Source of the DNA: Prosthecobacter vanneervenii
GTDB lineage: Bacteria > Verrucomicrobiota > Verrucomicrobiia > Verrucomicrobiales > Verrucomicrobiaceae
NCBI RefSeq assembly: GCF_014203095.1
Contig: NZ_JACHIG010000002.1
Span: 425,695-489,694, forward strand
DNA: 64,000 bases
Direction: 5' to 3'
The notes under the pieces were generated by a model. The model was given only the letters and a program-made list of their open reading frames with translations. It did not search any database and was not told the origin of the DNA. Of the stretch, positions 1 through 9,900 are shown in pieces (the stretch's first letter is position 1; every line of letters begins with the position of its first letter). The translations under genes and the position numbers were made by a program.

Positions 1-26
1 GCGCTCCTTCACTGCGTTCTGATTTT

Positions 27-143
27 GCGGTTGTTTGCCATTATTTGCAGTGGTTTGCGATTGTTTCCAAACTGCTGCAAACAGCCCTCTCCGGAGGTTC
101 GGCCAACAACTGCAATCCATTGCCAACCACCGCCAACAACTGC
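27..143. repeat. Imperfect inverted repeat upstream of menB
   Basis: Two arms, 27-68 and the reverse complement of 101-143, agree at about 30 of 42 positions and are separated by about 32 bases. Each arm is built from TTGTTTGC/GGTTTGC-like words, and GCCAACAACTGCAA occurs directly twice (102-115 and 132-145). The right arm ends only 10 bases before the menB ATG, so a transcript covering both arms could fold into a long leader hairpin. The role is unknown. No other gene or clear promoter is seen in 1-152. Confidence 0.55.
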
Positions 144-152
144 AAACCTCCC

Positions 153-965
153 ATGTGGACCTCCATCAAGACCTTCAAGGACATCAAGCTGGAAAAAACC
201 AGCGACGGTATCGCCAAAATCACCATCAACCGGCCCAAGGTGCGCAATGCCTTCCGCCCGCTGACGGTGAAGGAGATGCTGGAGGCCTTTGACATCGTGC
301 ATGAGGACAGGGATGTGGGAGTGATCATCCTCTGCGGCGAAGGCCCCCTGGCCTTCTGCTCCGGTGGCGACCAAAAGGTGCGTGGAGACGCTGGCTACAT
401 CGGCGATGACGGCGTGCCCCGCCTGAACATCCTCGATGTGCAGCGGAAGATTCGCACCATCCCCAAGCCCGTTGTGGCCATGGTGGCAGGCTACGCCATC
501 GGCGGCGGCCACGTGCTCCATGTGGTGTGCGATCTGACCATCGCCGCCGAAAACGCCCGCTTTGGCCAGACCGGGCCAAAGGTGGGCAGCTTTGACGGCG
601 GCCTGGGCTCCAGCTACCTGGCCCGCATCGTGGGACAGAAAAAAGCCCGCGAGATCTGGTACCTCTGCCGTCAGTATGATGCGAAACAAGCTCTGGAAAT
701 GGGCCTGGTGAACACCGTCGTGCCCCTGGAGCAGCTGGAGGAGGAAACCCTGAAATGGTGCCGCGAGATGCTCCAGCACTCCCCGCTGGCCCTGCGCTGC
801 CTCAAGGCCGCCCTGAATGCCGACTGCGACGGCCAGATGGGCCTGCTAGACCTAGCCGGAAACGCCACCCTCCTCTATTACATGAGCGAAGAGGCCAAGG
901 AGGGCAAAAACGCCTATGTGGAGAAACGGAAGCCCGATTTTTCCAAATTTCCGCGTGTTCCTTGA
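153..965 (+). CDS. menB: 1,4-dihydroxy-2-naphthoyl-CoA synthase (MenB)
   Basis: Crotonase-fold enzyme of menaquinone synthesis that closes the second ring of O-succinylbenzoyl-CoA to give 1,4-dihydroxy-2-naphthoyl-CoA in the cytoplasm. The 270-aa product has the MenB-specific SGGDQ loop, the [13 protein letters not shown] oxyanion/active-site block, the [10 protein letters not shown] stretch that binds the co-factor bicarbonate in E. coli-type MenB, and the family C-terminus ending KPDFSKFPR. The ATG at 153 gives MWTSIKTF, which fits the family N-terminus; the open frame extends upstream to 45 but those residues come from the repeat region. No other men gene lies in the window. The weak palindrome TCGGAT-AA-ATCCGA (971-984) just after the stop may slow transcription but has no T-tract. 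Confidence 0.95.
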   Translation: MWTSIKTFKDIKLEKTSDGIAKITINRPKVRNAFRPLTVKEMLEAFDIVHEDRDVGVIILCGEGPLAFCSGGDQKVRGDAGYIGDDGVPRLNILDVQRKIRTIPKPVVAMVAGYAIGGGHVLHVVCDLTIAAENARFGQTGPKVGSFDGGLGSSYLARIVGQKKAREIWYLCRQYDAKQALEMGLVNTVVPLEQLEEETLKWCREMLQHSPLALRCLKAALNADCDGQMGLLDLAGNATLLYYMSEEAKEGKNAYVEKRKPDFSKFPRVP

Positions 966-1011
966 AAGGCTCGGATAAATCCGAACTTAAAAGTCAAGGA
1001 TGCCTTTATGG

Positions 1012-1039
1012 TTGCCACCTCCGGCTGAGTTTGTATGAT
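1012..1039 (+). promoter_or_regulatory. Sigma70-like promoter of accB
   Basis: TTGCCA (1012-1017) and TATGAT (1034-1039) are separated by 16 bases and lie 32 bases before the accB ATG. The match to the -35/-10 consensus is good, but it is a pattern match only. Confidence 0.45.
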
Positions 1040-1071
1040 CGGAACCCGTTCGTTGACACACTCTCCCCGAC

Positions 1072-1647
1072 ATGGCCAAACGCACCAAATCCAAACCTGC
1101 CGCCCCCGCCCCTTCCGCATCGTCCTCCTCGAACGATCTCAGCCACATACGTGAGATCGTCCAGCTGATGGCGGGGAACGATGTTTCCTATTTCTACAGT
1201 GAGCGCAATGGAGCCAAGCTCGAGCTTCGCCGTGGTTCCGACCTGGAAGCCGTGAAAGAGCTCCTCAAGAGCCTCCCTGCCTCCTCCGGTGCTCCGGTAA
1301 CCTACGCCGCCGCCCCTGTAGCTCACGCCCCTGCCCCCGCGGCAGCAGCTGCAGCCCCCGCCGCTGCCGCTCCTGCCCCTGCCGCATCCTCTGCCCCTGA
1401 GGCTGTGGGTCCGACCATCAATTCCCCCATGGTGGGTACTTTCTATCGCAGTTCCGCCCCCGGAGAGAAAGCCTTCGCCAATGTGGGCGACCATGTGGAT
1501 GAAAACACCACGGTCTGCATCATCGAGGCCATGAAGGTGATGAACGAGATCAAGCCCGAAGGCGTGCGCGGCACCATCGCCCGCGTGCTGGTGGAAGACG
1601 GCAAGCCCGTCCAGTACGGCCAGCCCCTCTTTGAGTTGAAAGCCTGA
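1072..1647 (+). CDS. accB: Acetyl-CoA carboxylase biotin carboxyl carrier protein (BCCP)
   Basis: Carries the biotin that shuttles CO2 from biotin carboxylase to the carboxyltransferase in the first committed step of fatty acid synthesis. The 191-aa product has a basic, Ala/Pro/Ser-rich start, an N-terminal domain (about 20-70), a long Ala/Pro linker (about 75-112) and a C-terminal biotinyl domain with [10 protein letters not shown], where Lys155 is the biotinylation site. It is followed after 107 bases by accC in the usual accB-accC order, so the two probably form one transcript from the promoter at 1012-1039. Length and layout are normal for the family. Confidence 0.96.
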   Translation: MAKRTKSKPAAPAPSASSSSNDLSHIREIVQLMAGNDVSYFYSERNGAKLELRRGSDLEAVKELLKSLPASSGAPVTYAAAPVAHAPAPAAAAAAPAAAAPAPAASSAPEAVGPTINSPMVGTFYRSSAPGEKAFANVGDHVDENTTVCIIEAMKVMNEIKPEGVRGTIARVLVEDGKPVQYGQPLFELKA

Positions 1648-1754
1648 TCCACCGCCCTCCTCTGCAACTGATCTCCTGATGCCCTGGCACTCCCGGGCCC
1701 GGCGCGTGACAGCGGCCGGGCAAGCCAGACCTCCACTACCTCTCTAGCGCTCTC

Positions 1755-3110
1755 ATGTTCAAAAAAGTCCTCGTTGCCAACCGTGGTGAAATCGCTCTCC
1801 GCGTCATTCGTGCCTGCAAAGAACTCGACGTCAAAACCGTCGCCGTTTACTCCGAAGCCGATGTCGATTCGATGCACGTTCACCTCGCCGATGAAGCTAT
1901 CTGCATCGGCCCAGGCCCCAGCACCGAGAGCTACCTGAAGATGAGCCGCATCATCAGTGCGGCGGAGATTGCCAATGTGGACGCCATCCACCCCGGCTAC
2001 GGCTTCCTCTCTGAGAAGGCCGAGTTCGCCGAGATCTGCGCCCAGTGCAAAATCAAGTTCATCGGCCCGTCCGCCCGCGTCATCAGCATGATGGGGGACA
2101 AAAACGTGGCCCGTGAGACCGCCCTCAAGGCGGGCATGCCCATCACCCCTGGCTCCGACGGCATCATCCACACGGAAGAAGAAGCCCTCGAATGGGCACG
2201 CAAGATCGGCTACCCGGTCATGATCAAGGCCAGCGCCGGTGGCGGCGGCCGTGGCATGCGCCCCGTTCTGAACGAGGCCACCCTGCGCTCCAGCTTCCAG
2301 GCCGCCTCCCTTGAGGCCATGAAGTGCTTTGGAGATGGCTCCATGTACATGGAAAAGCTGGTGGAAAAGCCCCACCATATCGAATTCCAGGTGGTGGCAG
2401 ACTCCCACGGCAATGTGGTCCACCTCGGCGAGCGCGACTGCTCCATGCAGCGCCGCAACCAGAAGATCATCGAGGAGTGCCCCTCCCCCAAGATCTCCGC
2501 CAAGCTGCGCAAGCGCATGGGCGAGGCCACCGTCAAGCTCTGCAAGGAGATCGGCTATGAGAACTGCGGCACCATCGAGTTCCTCGTCGATAACAAGTGC
2601 GAGAACTTCTACTTCATGGAGATGAACACCCGTATTCAGGTGGAGCATCCTATCACCGAAGAGGTCTATGGCTGCGACCTGATCAAGGAGCAGATCCGCA
2701 TCGCTGCCGGCCTGCCGCTGAGCGAGCACGTGCTGGACGCCCAGCCCCGTGGCCACGCCATCGAGTGCCGCATCAATGCCGAAGACCCGGCCCGCAACTT
2801 CGCCCCCAGCCCCGGCAAGATCAATCTCTGGTACACCTCCGGTGGCCGTGGCGTCCGCGTGGACACCCACGTGTACTCCGGCTACTCCGTGCCGCCATAT
2901 TATGATTCGATGATCGCCAAGCTCATTGTCACCGGCGCCACCCGCGACATCGCCATCCGCCGCATGCGCCGCGCCCTCGGGGAGTTCACCATCGAAGGCA
3001 TCAAGACCACCATCCCACTGCAGAGCAAGATCATGACCACCTCGGACTTCCAGAACGGACAGTACGACATCACCTGGGTGGAAAACTTCCTGCGCCAGGA
3101 AAACATGTGA
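1755..3110 (+). CDS. accC: Acetyl-CoA carboxylase, biotin carboxylase subunit
   Basis: ATP-grasp enzyme that carboxylates the biotin on BCCP with bicarbonate and ATP. The 451-aa length is typical. Visible in order: N-terminal [28 protein letters not shown], the glycine-rich ATP loop [33 protein letters not shown], and the active-site [16 protein letters not shown], then the carboxylase C domain with [12 protein letters not shown]. Co-directional with accB upstream. A strong hairpin terminator follows 48 bases after the stop, ending the accBC transcript. Confidence 0.97.
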   Translation: MFKKVLVANRGEIALRVIRACKELDVKTVAVYSEADVDSMHVHLADEAICIGPGPSTESYLKMSRIISAAEIANVDAIHPGYGFLSEKAEFAEICAQCKIKFIGPSARVISMMGDKNVARETALKAGMPITPGSDGIIHTEEEALEWARKIGYPVMIKASAGGGGRGMRPVLNEATLRSSFQAASLEAMKCFGDGSMYMEKLVEKPHHIEFQVVADSHGNVVHLGERDCSMQRRNQKIIEECPSPKISAKLRKRMGEATVKLCKEIGYENCGTIEFLVDNKCENFYFMEMNTRIQVEHPITEEVYGCDLIKEQIRIAAGLPLSEHVLDAQPRGHAIECRINAEDPARNFAPSPGKINLWYTSGGRGVRVDTHVYSGYSVPPYYDSMIAKLIVTGATRDIAIRRMRRALGEFTIEGIKTTIPLQSKIMTTSDFQNGQYDITWVENFLRQENM

Positions 3111-3119
3111 GCGTAGAGC

Positions 3120-3137
3120 AAGTAGCCCTCTCCTGCT
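3120..3137 (+). repeat. Partial REP-like element after accC
   Basis: AAGTAGCCCT followed by CTCCTGC closely matches the 5' half (GTAG head and left stem arm) of the complete REP-like hairpin at 24311-24337, but the right arm is absent. It looks like a decayed or truncated copy of that family. Confidence 0.35.
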
Positions 3138-3157
3138 CCCTAATTCCTCTCAATCAA

Positions 3158-3187
3158 TAGCGGCTTGGCTTCCAAGCCGCTATTTTT
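3158..3187 (+). terminator. Rho-independent terminator of accBC
   Basis: Perfect 11-bp inverted repeat TAGCGGCTTGG / CCAAGCCGCTA (3158-3168 and 3172-3182) with a 3-nt loop, followed directly by TTTTT (3183-3187). It lies between accC (+) and the converging signal peptidase gene (-). Confidence 0.9.
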
Positions 3188-3195
3188 ATGCCCTA

Positions 3196-4413
3196 CTACC
3201 AGATTATCCCCCAGTTCCGCCCCAGTGGGAAGTAGCAGAACAGACCGGGGCCTACGAGGTTACGCTCGGGAACGGCGCCCCAATAGCGGCTGTCGGAGCT
3301 GTTGTAGCTGTTGTCCCCCATAGCCCAGTATTCGCGCTTGTCTTCACGGTTGGCCAGCTCGCGCGTGCTGCCGCTGGAGAGGTAGCCAAAGTTCCCGTAG
3401 CCCTTGTAGTCGCCCTGCATGCCACCCACTCGCTTCATGCCAAATTCCTCGGCGGGCTTGCCATTGATCCACAGCACCGGCGACTTCACTTCCAGTTTGT
3501 CTCCAGGCACGCCCACGAGACGCTTGATGTAGTGCTGCGAGCCCTGCTCTGGCGGGATGTTCATGTAGGCGCTGCGGATGTTCTTGGTGGTGAACACAAA
3601 AACCTCCCCGCGCTTGGGGCTGCGAAAGTTGTAGGCAAACTTGTTCACCAACACGTGGTCTCCGGTGTCCAGAGTACCACGGGCCAGCAGCTGGCCCTCG
3701 GTGATGAAGGTGCCGCCTGATTTGGTGATCTGAAGCTCCACACGCGCATCCGGGGTGATCTTCTCCCCCGCCTCGCTCATGGGCAGGTTCAGGTAGGTGC
3801 GTAGGCCGAGATTGAAGCCATCCGGGTCTGTGGCCAACTGGCGCATGGGCGCCCAGATCCACTGCGTGCCACCATCTTCAAAGTGCAGACGGCAGTGGGT
3901 GAAAAAGCCCAGAAAGCTGTGCTCCGTGAGGGGTTCGTCCCTTCTCAGCCAGCCGGAGCGCTTGGCCACCACATTATAGTAGCTGCGCCCCGCCACCCAG
4001 TCCTTCACCTGGGCAATCGGGTTGGGTGTCACGTCTTTCTCCGTATGGTTGGCCACCAGGCCGTAAAGTGTGGGCTGCATGGAGCCCGTCGGGATCTTGA
4101 AAGGCTGCGCCACGTAGCTGCGAATGCCCAGCGCGATGACGATGGCCACGAAGAAGACCTCCACGTTTTCACCGATGTCCGAATGCTCCTCGTGCGGCAG
4201 GGCCTTTTCGCAAGTTTTATTGATCTCGTCATTCAGCGCCGCGATCTGCGCTTTGTCGCGGGCGCGCATGGCGTCCTCCAGCCGGGTGCGCAGTGCGCAG
4301 ATCTCGTCCAGCTTGGCCGGCGGCAGCACGTCGCGCTTATAGTTGATGAAGCGCGTCACCCCTTTGTGCAGGAGCTTGGCGTGCTTGAGATAACGGGGGG
4401 TCAGGAAAAACAT
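3196..4413 (-). CDS. lepB: Signal peptidase I with a large internal insertion
   Basis: Membrane serine/lysine endopeptidase that removes signal peptides from exported proteins; the window encodes many likely substrates. The 405-aa product has a charged helical N-terminus (about 1-80), one clear membrane segment (about 84-100), box B PTGSMQPTL with nucleophile Ser111, box C GDHVLVNKFAYNF and PKRGEVFVF, box D YIKRLVGVPGD with general base Lys297, and box E GDNSYNSSDSRYWG (366-379). About 130 residues (118-250) lie between boxes B and C, where canonical enzymes have only a few tens. The insert has no recognised motif. The upstream gene ends 65 bases away, so it may share a transcript with the operon before it. 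Confidence 0.93.
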   Translation of the reverse strand: MFFLTPRYLKHAKLLHKGVTRFINYKRDVLPPAKLDEICALRTRLEDAMRARDKAQIAALNDEINKTCEKALPHEEHSDIGENVEVFFVAIVIALGIRSYVAQPFKIPTGSMQPTLYGLVANHTEKDVTPNPIAQVKDWVAGRSYYNVVAKRSGWLRRDEPLTEHSFLGFFTHCRLHFEDGGTQWIWAPMRQLATDPDGFNLGLRTYLNLPMSEAGEKITPDARVELQITKSGGTFITEGQLLARGTLDTGDHVLVNKFAYNFRSPKRGEVFVFTTKNIRSAYMNIPPEQGSQHYIKRLVGVPGDKLEVKSPVLWINGKPAEEFGMKRVGGMQGDYKGYGNFGYLSSGSTRELANREDKREYWAMGDNSYNSSDSRYWGAVPERNLVGPGLFCYFPLGRNWGIIW

Positions 4414-4478
4414 GGGAGGCCGGGCCAGATACTAGGGGGTGGCGCGCAATGCTCAAGTGCCGGAGTGCACCTTCTTCA

Positions 4479-5315
4479 TCACTCTCGTTCAGTCAGGTTT
4501 AATGAAAGCACATATGGAAACGGGTCCTCATTCGATGCTGACCGGGTGACAAAGCAGCGGTGGATCACCAGTTCCGTGCGCTCCTCCAGGCTAAGCCCGC
4601 TTGGGGAATACCCTGGTTTGTCCCCCAGCGACACATCCCATGCTCTGTCCACATTAAGGTACATCTGAGAGCCAAACCGGTAATCACGGCGGAACTCGGT
4701 CCGCCATTGGGAATTGCTGCCCCACCCGTGAGACAGATCTTCGCACGGACGGTAGCGACGGCAGAACGCCCAGTAAAGTGTTGAGGAGCCGGCCAACACG
4801 GGACTCAGCCGCTTCCGGCCAGACCTCACTTTCACTCCAGCGCGGGAGAAGAGCATGCATCCGAGCATCAGACACGGCCAGACGATGGAAACCAGCTCCA
4901 CAGGCGCTGCGTCTTCATCGCTCTGGGCCACCTCCATGACCTCATGGTAAAACGGAGAATAGGCGGTGACATCGACTACTTCGAAGCCCAGCCCGGTCAT
5001 GAAGGCCACATATTCGTCCAGAGTGATGGGTAGGTTCGGCCATTCTGAAACCGTGGCAGGCTGGAATCCCCCTAGCAGGAGGTCGTTCACGCGATTCACA
5101 GCATAAAGCGCATGAATCTCCCACTCTTGTGCCGGAGGTATCGGTTCTCCCCTCCTTTGAGCAAAGCTAAGCAGCCACTCTCTAGCGGCTCCATTCTTTT
5201 CCAGCCAGGGCGCTAGCAGGCCAAAATACAGATCCTTCCCTTCGTAGGCCAACACGTCGTGGTAAAGGACTCGAAGCTCCCACATGGGATCGTATTCATC
5301 AGCGGGCTCGCTCAT
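4479..5315 (-). CDS. Conserved-looking protein of unknown function
   Basis: The 278-aa product is acidic and rich in Trp and Tyr, with no signal peptide. A short hydrophobic run (about 143-160, VSIVWPCLMLGCMLF) could be a buried helix or a single membrane segment. No motif is recognised. It starts 12 bases after the ACT-domain gene, which itself sits 15 bases after the decarboxylase-like gene, so the three are very likely co-transcribed. That is the only clue to its role. It could also be an immunity-type or regulatory protein; nothing decides this. Confidence 0.7.
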   Translation of the reverse strand: MSEPADEYDPMWELRVLYHDVLAYEGKDLYFGLLAPWLEKNGAAREWLLSFAQRRGEPIPPAQEWEIHALYAVNRVNDLLLGGFQPATVSEWPNLPITLDEYVAFMTGLGFEVVDVTAYSPFYHEVMEVAQSDEDAAPVELVSIVWPCLMLGCMLFSRAGVKVRSGRKRLSPVLAGSSTLYWAFCRRYRPCEDLSHGWGSNSQWRTEFRRDYRFGSQMYLNVDRAWDVSLGDKPGYSPSGLSLEERTELVIHRCFVTRSASNEDPFPYVLSLNLTERE

Positions 5316-5327
5316 CGAGTTTCAGTT

Positions 5328-5741
5328 CTAATCCCTTTCAGCAGGCCGCTCAACCACCAGCACATCCCGCAGCACCTCGGCAGCCCGCGCATTGTCCGAG
5401 CACACGAGGCTGGCGGTGGTGGTGGTGGCGTCCCGCCGCAGGATGTGCATGGAGCGCAGGTCCAACCCGGCGTCCCGCAGCCGTAGCGCCACGGCGGCTA
5501 GTGCGCCAGGGCGGTCCTCCAGCCGCACCAGCAGCGTGTCTTGGGTGATGGCACGGAAGCCATGATCGCTCAGCGCGCGCAGCGCCTCGTCATAGCGGTC
5601 CACGCTCATCACGACAATGCCATGGTCCGCCACGCTCTCGACATCGATTTCCTCAATGTTTATGCCTCGCTCGGCCAGCGCGGCGGTGAGCCTGGCGGCG
5701 ATGCCATGCTCGTTCGGCACAAGAACGGTGAGCTGTTTCAT
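5328..5741 (-). CDS. Tandem ACT-domain protein
   Basis: The 137-aa product consists of two ACT-like ligand-binding modules: LTVLVPNEHGIAARLTAALAERGINIEEI at 4-33 and LLVRLEDRPGALAAVALRLRDAGLDLRSM at about 68-97. ACT domains usually bind amino acids and control enzymes or transcription. No catalytic or DNA-binding domain is present, so it probably senses a small ligand and acts on a partner. It lies 15 bases downstream of the histidine-decarboxylase-like gene, which suggests an amino-acid-related link. Cytosolic. Confidence 0.85.
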   Translation of the reverse strand: MKQLTVLVPNEHGIAARLTAALAERGINIEEIDVESVADHGIVVMSVDRYDEALRALSDHGFRAITQDTLLVRLEDRPGALAAVALRLRDAGLDLRSMHILRRDATTTTASLVCSDNARAAEVLRDVLVVERPAERD

Positions 5742-5756
5742 AAGTCGGCGGCGGGT

Positions 5757-6883
5757 TCAAGTGTTCAAGGCGGCGGCAAAGTCGGCCACGAAGGCGTCGA
5801 TCACTGCCCGCGTCACATGTGGCATCACAATGAGATGACCAATGTTTTTGCGCGGGGCGATGATCCATTTTTCCATCATCACCGGTGGAGGCTTGGGGAA
5901 AACCACCGTGACAGAATTCGGGTGGCACCAGGCATCGATGCTCTGTGCACGAAGCTGCTCCACCGCATACAGCGCATTGCCCAGACAGGCCTGCACCATG
6001 CTGCGCAGTCCCACCTCCCCCAGCGTGCGCAGCCGGTGCCATAGCAGCAGGGGCGAGAAAGCACTGCGCGAGCCCGCGATGGTGGTGTCAAGCGCACCGA
6101 TGTACTCGATGGACCGCGCAATGCGGTCCACATGCGCCTTCCGCGCCAGCACCACGCCGCAGGGCACGGGAGAGCCGAGCATCTTGTGCCCGCTGATGGA
6201 GATGCTGTCCGCCCCGTCCGCAAAATTCCACGGCTGCGGCTCATCCACAAAGGGCAGAATCATTCCGCTGAGCGCCGCATCCGCATGGATGTAGGCATTC
6301 GGAATGGCCAGGTCCTTCAGGATAGCGCGGATCTTCCCCAGATCATCCACAGCGCCTTTCATCGTGGTGCCGATGTTGGCGAAGAGGATGGGCGGCACAT
6401 CGCGGTGGATGCGCAGCGTCTCTCGCAGGTCCGTATAGTCCATCTGACCGTCCAGCTGGCTCTTGATCATGATGTTGCGGTGTGCTGCAGCCTCAGCACC
6501 TTGGCCACGCTGTAGTGCGTATCCTCGCTGAAGTAGCAGATGCCGTCCGGAAACAGCTCCCGCGCCACATAAAGGCCGTACATGTTTCCCTCCGTGCCGC
6601 CGCTCGTCACATACCCCCACCACTCTCCCTCTGGCGCACGCGTATAGCGTGCAAAATCCGCCAGCACCTCGCGCTCAAACTCCATTGTGTTGAGCCGGTA
6701 GTTTGTGCTGTGGAATGGATCTCCCACATTGTTGATGCTGAACTCCAGAAACCGAAACAGTTCGCTGTAATCAAACGCCTGGTTCGTCGGATACCCCACA
6801 TTTCGCGCACTGCACGCCCCAAGCCGCTTGTATAGCTCGTCGAGCCGCCGCCGGTCCGCAGGACTGAGGTTGGAAGGAGTCAC
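5757..6883 (-). pseudogene. hdc: PLP-dependent histidine-decarboxylase-like enzyme, split by a frameshift
   Basis: Group II PLP decarboxylase resembling histidine decarboxylase. The first frame (start 6883) gives LNTMEFEREVL, GYVTSGGTEGNMYGL and DTHYSVAKVLRLQ, then stops about 15 bases after leaving the family alignment. The family continues in another frame from about 6480 with NIMIKSQ, NIGTTMKGAVDDL, YIHADAALSG and the PLP-lysine motif SGHKMLGSPVPCG, to the stop at 5757. Adding one base near 6479-6483 restores one continuous protein of about 375 aa, so one base appears to be lost. Everything else is intact and the two downstream genes are tightly spaced. This is therefore a very recent mutation, a sequencing or assembly error, or less likely programmed slippage; no slippery heptamer is seen. 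Confidence 0.82.
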
Positions 6884-6932
6884 GGCTGAGAGAATATTCC
6901 TTCAGTTTTCAGCCAAAAGCAAGCCTGCGCAC

Positions 6933-9900
6933 TCAAGGTGGCGCCGTCACTTTCAGGTGCACAAAGCGGCGCCCTGAGCTGCCGATTGGCAGAGTGGCCT
7001 TCACAACTTGGACGGTGCCGTCATTGGATAAGACTGTCTCGCCCACCCCGGCACCCTGCCAGTCATTGGCCAGTGTGTCGCTCCACTCCACGGAAAAGAC
7101 CGTTCCTGCATTGACAGCGCTCAGGCTGCGTGTGTAGGTAAATTCGAGGTTCATACCATTGAGAACCGTATTGGCCGGCAGCTTGCTTGACGTGGTCGGA
7201 TTAAGGTTGCACGCCCATTCGACCAGATTGGGCAGTCCATCATGATCATAATCAAAAGCGTCGGCGGCATTGCCTGCATTGCCAGTGACACCAAAGTACT
7301 GCTGCCGCCAGCTATCGACAGCTGTCAGCCCTGTCCCCTGCAAATTGACATCAAATGGGTTTCTGGATCCGCTCACGTTGCTGCTAAGGTGAATGACGCT
7401 GGTGCTTGTCCCACTTGAGCCAGGGGTGAAAGTCACGCTAAAATTCGCACTGCCGCCGGTGGAGACAGTTGTGCCGCTCAATGCGCTTACGGCAAAACTT
7501 CCGGAGCCTCCGCTGAGGGCCAGGCTCGTGAGATCCGCCGAGCCGGCATTGGTGATGACAAAGGTTCTGGAACTGCTGCCACCGAGAGTCACATTGCCAA
7601 AATCAGTTACTCCCGCACCATCGGTTAGGATGGTTGTCTGCGTGACGATGATGTCTGGCTGAGGAAATTCATCCGCGCCGATGCTGGGTGTGGCAGAGTT
7701 TCTCCGGTCGCCGTCATAGTCATCAGCCAACCCAGAGATGGGAATGCCCGTGGCATTGACCAGAGAGCTGCCTCCAGAAACGAGATGCAGGTCTCCATTC
7801 GGAGCATCAGCAAACACGGCTGCGGTAAAGCCGCCTGTGCCGGCAATGCCAGCCTGAGAGTTCTGATCTTTAGTTGAGGACTGCCAGGCCGCAAAGCTCA
7901 CAGGCACGTTGTTGAAGCTCATAAAATTCGCCGCCGTGGCCCCAGTGCCGGCATAGACGTTATTATTGAGAGATGTGTAAAGATTGGGAATCAGTGTGAG
8001 GCAGCCAGCAGTCCCTGACCTGAAGTTCATCAGCAGCGTGTTTTGAAAAATGCCTGAGTAAAGCCCCAGACATGCTGCCGCCCATGAACTGCGTGTACCG
8101 CTCTCCACTCCTCCGATGACGACGCTATTGTTGTAGCTGATGGCAAGAGACATAGCGCCTGGACTGGTCGCGTTAAAGTAAAGTCCGTAGAGGGTCGCGC
8201 TCGTCGGCGCCGAAGGATAGAGAGTGATCTGATTGTTCTGCATTTGCAGCGCAGCTATGGTAGTGGAATTGGCGAAAATGCCATAGACCGTGGTCGTAGC
8301 GGAGTTGAGACTGAGTGCGGTAATGCGGTTCCCCTTGATTATCGCTGAGCCGCCGCCGGTGCAACTGATGCCAATGCTCTGCGCACCTGTGGTGAGCAGG
8401 TCGTGAATATAGTTGCCAGAGATGGTGTGTAAGCCGCCGCCCAGAATGGAAATACCCACATTGCTTGAGGCAGCCGGAGTCAATTCGTAAATATTGTTGC
8501 CTGAGATCGACCATTTTCCGCTGCCACTCGCCGGGAGAAGGATGCCCTGAAGGTTAAAATTGAACAGCTCGCTGTTAGAGACGGTATTGCCCGAACTGCT
8601 AACGCTGCTGGTGGCAACTCCAATCAGCCTGTTGGGCACACCGCTGGTGGTGCTCAGATCGCGCACCTGGCAGCCCGTGATGAGGTTGTTGTTATTTCCC
8701 CTGGTCGCGGCAGCGCTGAAGCCAATGACTCCAAGTGTGGTGCTTTTCGTCGCCCCCTCTACCACGCAGTTGCTCACGGTATTGCTGCTGGCATCGTTGG
8801 CCAGACGTATGGTGCAGGCCGAGGTGCCTGTGCTCAGGTTACGGAAAGTCAGATAGCGTCCGGTGCCGCTGATGCTGCCGTCGATGCCGACACGGTCGGC
8901 ACCATTGAGGGTGATGAGGCTGCCGTTGATATTGCCTGAAATAGTGCGCATGGTGGCGCTGTCAGGCTTGAGTGTGAGTGTGTAGCCGCCTGGACCTTCC
9001 TCAAGCCACGAGTTCAAGGACACGGTGCCGTCTTCCACCACATCGCTTGTAATGTTGATGACAAGATTGCCTGTAAGCACACCGGTATTGATGGCGGCAA
9101 AGAGTCCCCCCGTGCCACTAAGGCTGGCATAGTCGCCGCCGCTGCCCACGGTCTTTGTACCGCCGATGACCGAAACGATACTAAAGCTGTTTACACCCGC
9201 GCCGGGTTTGGCGCTGATACTTGTCACAGCAGGACTGCCCGAGGCCGCCGCTGCTGCGGGGCTGGAGCCCAGGTTGTTTGCACCATCCTGCGCCACGATG
9301 AAGTACTGGATGGAGTCCCCCACTGCAGCGCCGCCACCTGTCAGAAGCGTGTAGTCCATGGTAAAGCTGTAGGGACTGGAGGTGTTGGTGGCGGCCACGT
9401 ATTTCCAGCCGTTGCCGCTGGCATCATTAGCGGTGCCAAAGGCATCGGCATCTGTGCTCTTTTTGAAGTAAAGGCGTGGTGCGCCGGCACTGCCGGCCAC
9501 ACTGCCGCTGTTGTCCGCGATAGTGGCCCAGCTGGTGAGCACTCGATTGGCCGTGGAACCGTTGAGGAGCAGTGGAACGGTGATGACGGGCGCATAGATG
9601 TCGCCGCTGGAAGAAGTGAAGTTTCCGGCGTCTGCCCCAATATCTGCAGGAGTCAGCGTGCTGCGCGTCTGTCCGTCAAAGTCATCCGTCACAGCCGCAG
9701 GCGCTTTGGTCAGGGCATCCATGAGCGGGGTGCCTCCACTTTCGGCCGGATTGGAAGCCTGCAGGTGGAGATCCAGCGTGGTGGCGCTGCCAGAGGCATT
9801 GACAAAGAGCGGGTCCACCACAGCGCTGGAGACATCCTGCCCTGTTACGGTCTGCCAGGCGGCGAGAGTGACGGCGTCGGAACCGTTGAACTGACCGAGA

